Below are positions 5,262-5,958 of a stretch of 5,958 bases of DNA, one piece after another (positions within the stretch are counted from its first letter, which is position 1; each line of letters opens with the position of its first letter). The translations under genes were made by a program, and so were the position numbers. Location: NCBI GenBank assembly GCA_035528275.1, contig DATKYV010000228.1, forward strand, positions 1 through 5,958, given 5' to 3'. This DNA is from DATKYV01 sp035528275 (GTDB lineage Bacteria; Acidobacteriota; Terriglobia; UBA7540). The notes beneath the pieces were generated by a model. That model saw only the letters and a program-made list of their open reading frames with translations, made no database searches and was not told the DNA's origin.

Positions 5262-5958
5262 ATGGTCCCATCCCCCAGATTCTCCACGTCGACATGGACG
5301 CCTTCTTCGTCTCCGTGGAGGAGCTGGAGAATCCTTCGCTCAAGGGCAAACCCGTCGTCGTCGGCGCCGACCCGGACGGGCGGGGCGTGGTGGCGGCGGC
5401 CAGCTACGAAGCGCGCAAGTTCGGCGTCCACTCGGCGATGCCCATCCGCACCGCCAAGCGCCTCTGTCCCCATGCCATCTTCTTGCGCGGCCGTCACGAA
5501 AAGTACGGGGAGTATTCGAGGAAGATCTACGGCATCTTCGGGGAATTCACGCCCGTCGTCGAAATGGTCTCCATCGACGAAGCCTATCTCGACCTCACGG
5601 GCACCGAGCGCCTGCACGGCGGGGCGTTCCGCGCCGGCGACCGTTTGATTCGCACCGTGAAAGACAGGACCGGGTTGAATTGCTCCGTCGGCGTTTCCAC
5701 CTCGCACCTCGTCTCCAAGATCGCTTCCGAACAGGCGAAACCCCACGGGCTGCTCCATATCTTCCCCGGCTGCGAGGCTAAATTCCTCGCGCCCCTTCCC
5801 ATCCGACGCATGCCCGGCATCGGGAAAGTCACCGAGCCGGAATTGCTCTCCCGCGGCATCGCGACCATCGGCGACCTGGCGCGGATCGGTCCTGGCAAAT
5901 TGAGGGAATGGTTCGGCACTTACGGCGAATGGCTCTACACCAAATCGCAGGGCCGGGA
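5246..5958 (+). CDS. dinB: DNA polymerase IV, Y-family translesion polymerase (3' end outside window)
   Basis: Pol IV copies past damaged template bases with low fidelity and no proofreading. The frame is open to the right edge, giving 237 full codons of a usual 350-400. Residue numbers are from the ATG at 5246. HVDMDAFFVSVEE (14-26) holds metal ligand D16, D18, and the expected steric-gate aromatic F21. SYEARKFGV (53-61) and SIDEAYLD (109-116), with catalytic D111 and E112, complete the palm/fingers core. GVSTSHLVSKIASEQAKP follows, then a helix-hairpin-helix thumb motif (MPGIGKVT). The little-finger domain is beyond the window. The start is uncertain: ATG 5246 lies in a tandem repeat, ATG 5213 in the same frame would add 11 residues and lies inside the upstream inverted repeat, and neither has a clear ribosome site. 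The gap to prmC is 99 bp, so co-transcription is possible but the hairpin between them may interfere. I see no LexA box in the gap. Confidence 0.95.
   Translation, partial: MTRSPDGPIPQILHVDMDAFFVSVEELENPSLKGKPVVVGADPDGRGVVAAASYEARKFGVHSAMPIRTAKRLCPHAIFLRGRHEKYGEYSRKIYGIFGEFTPVVEMVSIDEAYLDLTGTERLHGGAFRAGDRLIRTVKDRTGLNCSVGVSTSHLVSKIASEQAKPHGLLHIFPGCEAKFLAPLPIRRMPGIGKVTEPELLSRGIATIGDLARIGPGKLREWFGTYGEWLYTKSQGR

Overview
The window looks like a piece of a GC-rich bacterial chromosome, most likely from Acidobacteriota. That placement is an inference from three things: the DUF1385 (YqhQ)–RF1–PrmC gene order, a promoter of the form TTGACA-N17-TATCCT, and a palindromic intragenic repeat read as 'VAPAFRPA...LKAGAT', a type I associate with acidobacterial genomes. 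No rRNA, tRNA, CRISPR array, transposase or phage gene is visible.

Layout. Positions 1-132 hold the C-terminal end of a plus-strand protein that resembles a family 2/21 glycosyltransferase. It converges on two minus-strand genes: a small four-cysteine zinc-ribbon-like protein (476-147) and an exported protein with a degenerate Tat-like leader and a possible polysaccharide-deacetylase-like fold (1727-636). A 267-bp divergent intergenic region carries a strong sigma-70-type promoter (1850-1878). This promoter faces a plus-strand cluster: yqhQ-like DUF1385 membrane protein (1995-3005), prfA (3080-4144), prmC (4202-5146) and dinB (5246 to beyond the window end).

How the genes work together. prfA encodes release factor 1, and prmC encodes the methyltransferase that modifies the glutamine of the RF1 GGQ motif (Gln235 here), so enzyme and substrate are adjacent. 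The DUF1385 protein is a conserved but uncharacterised membrane neighbour. dinB (Y-family DNA polymerase IV) follows after a repeat-filled gap and may or may not share the transcript.

The most notable signal is repetitive DNA in the prfA–prmC–dinB region. A 56-bp double-hairpin palindromic element sits in frame inside prmC and adds about 19 residues near its C-terminus. TTGTCAG/CTGACAA inverted repeats fill the prmC–dinB gap, and a related TTGTC/GACAA structure fills the yqhQ–prfA gap. An 8-bp tandem repeat (ATGACCCG) overlaps the probable dinB start codon. No complete new multi-gene system is evident; the palindromic element is the best candidate for something unusual.
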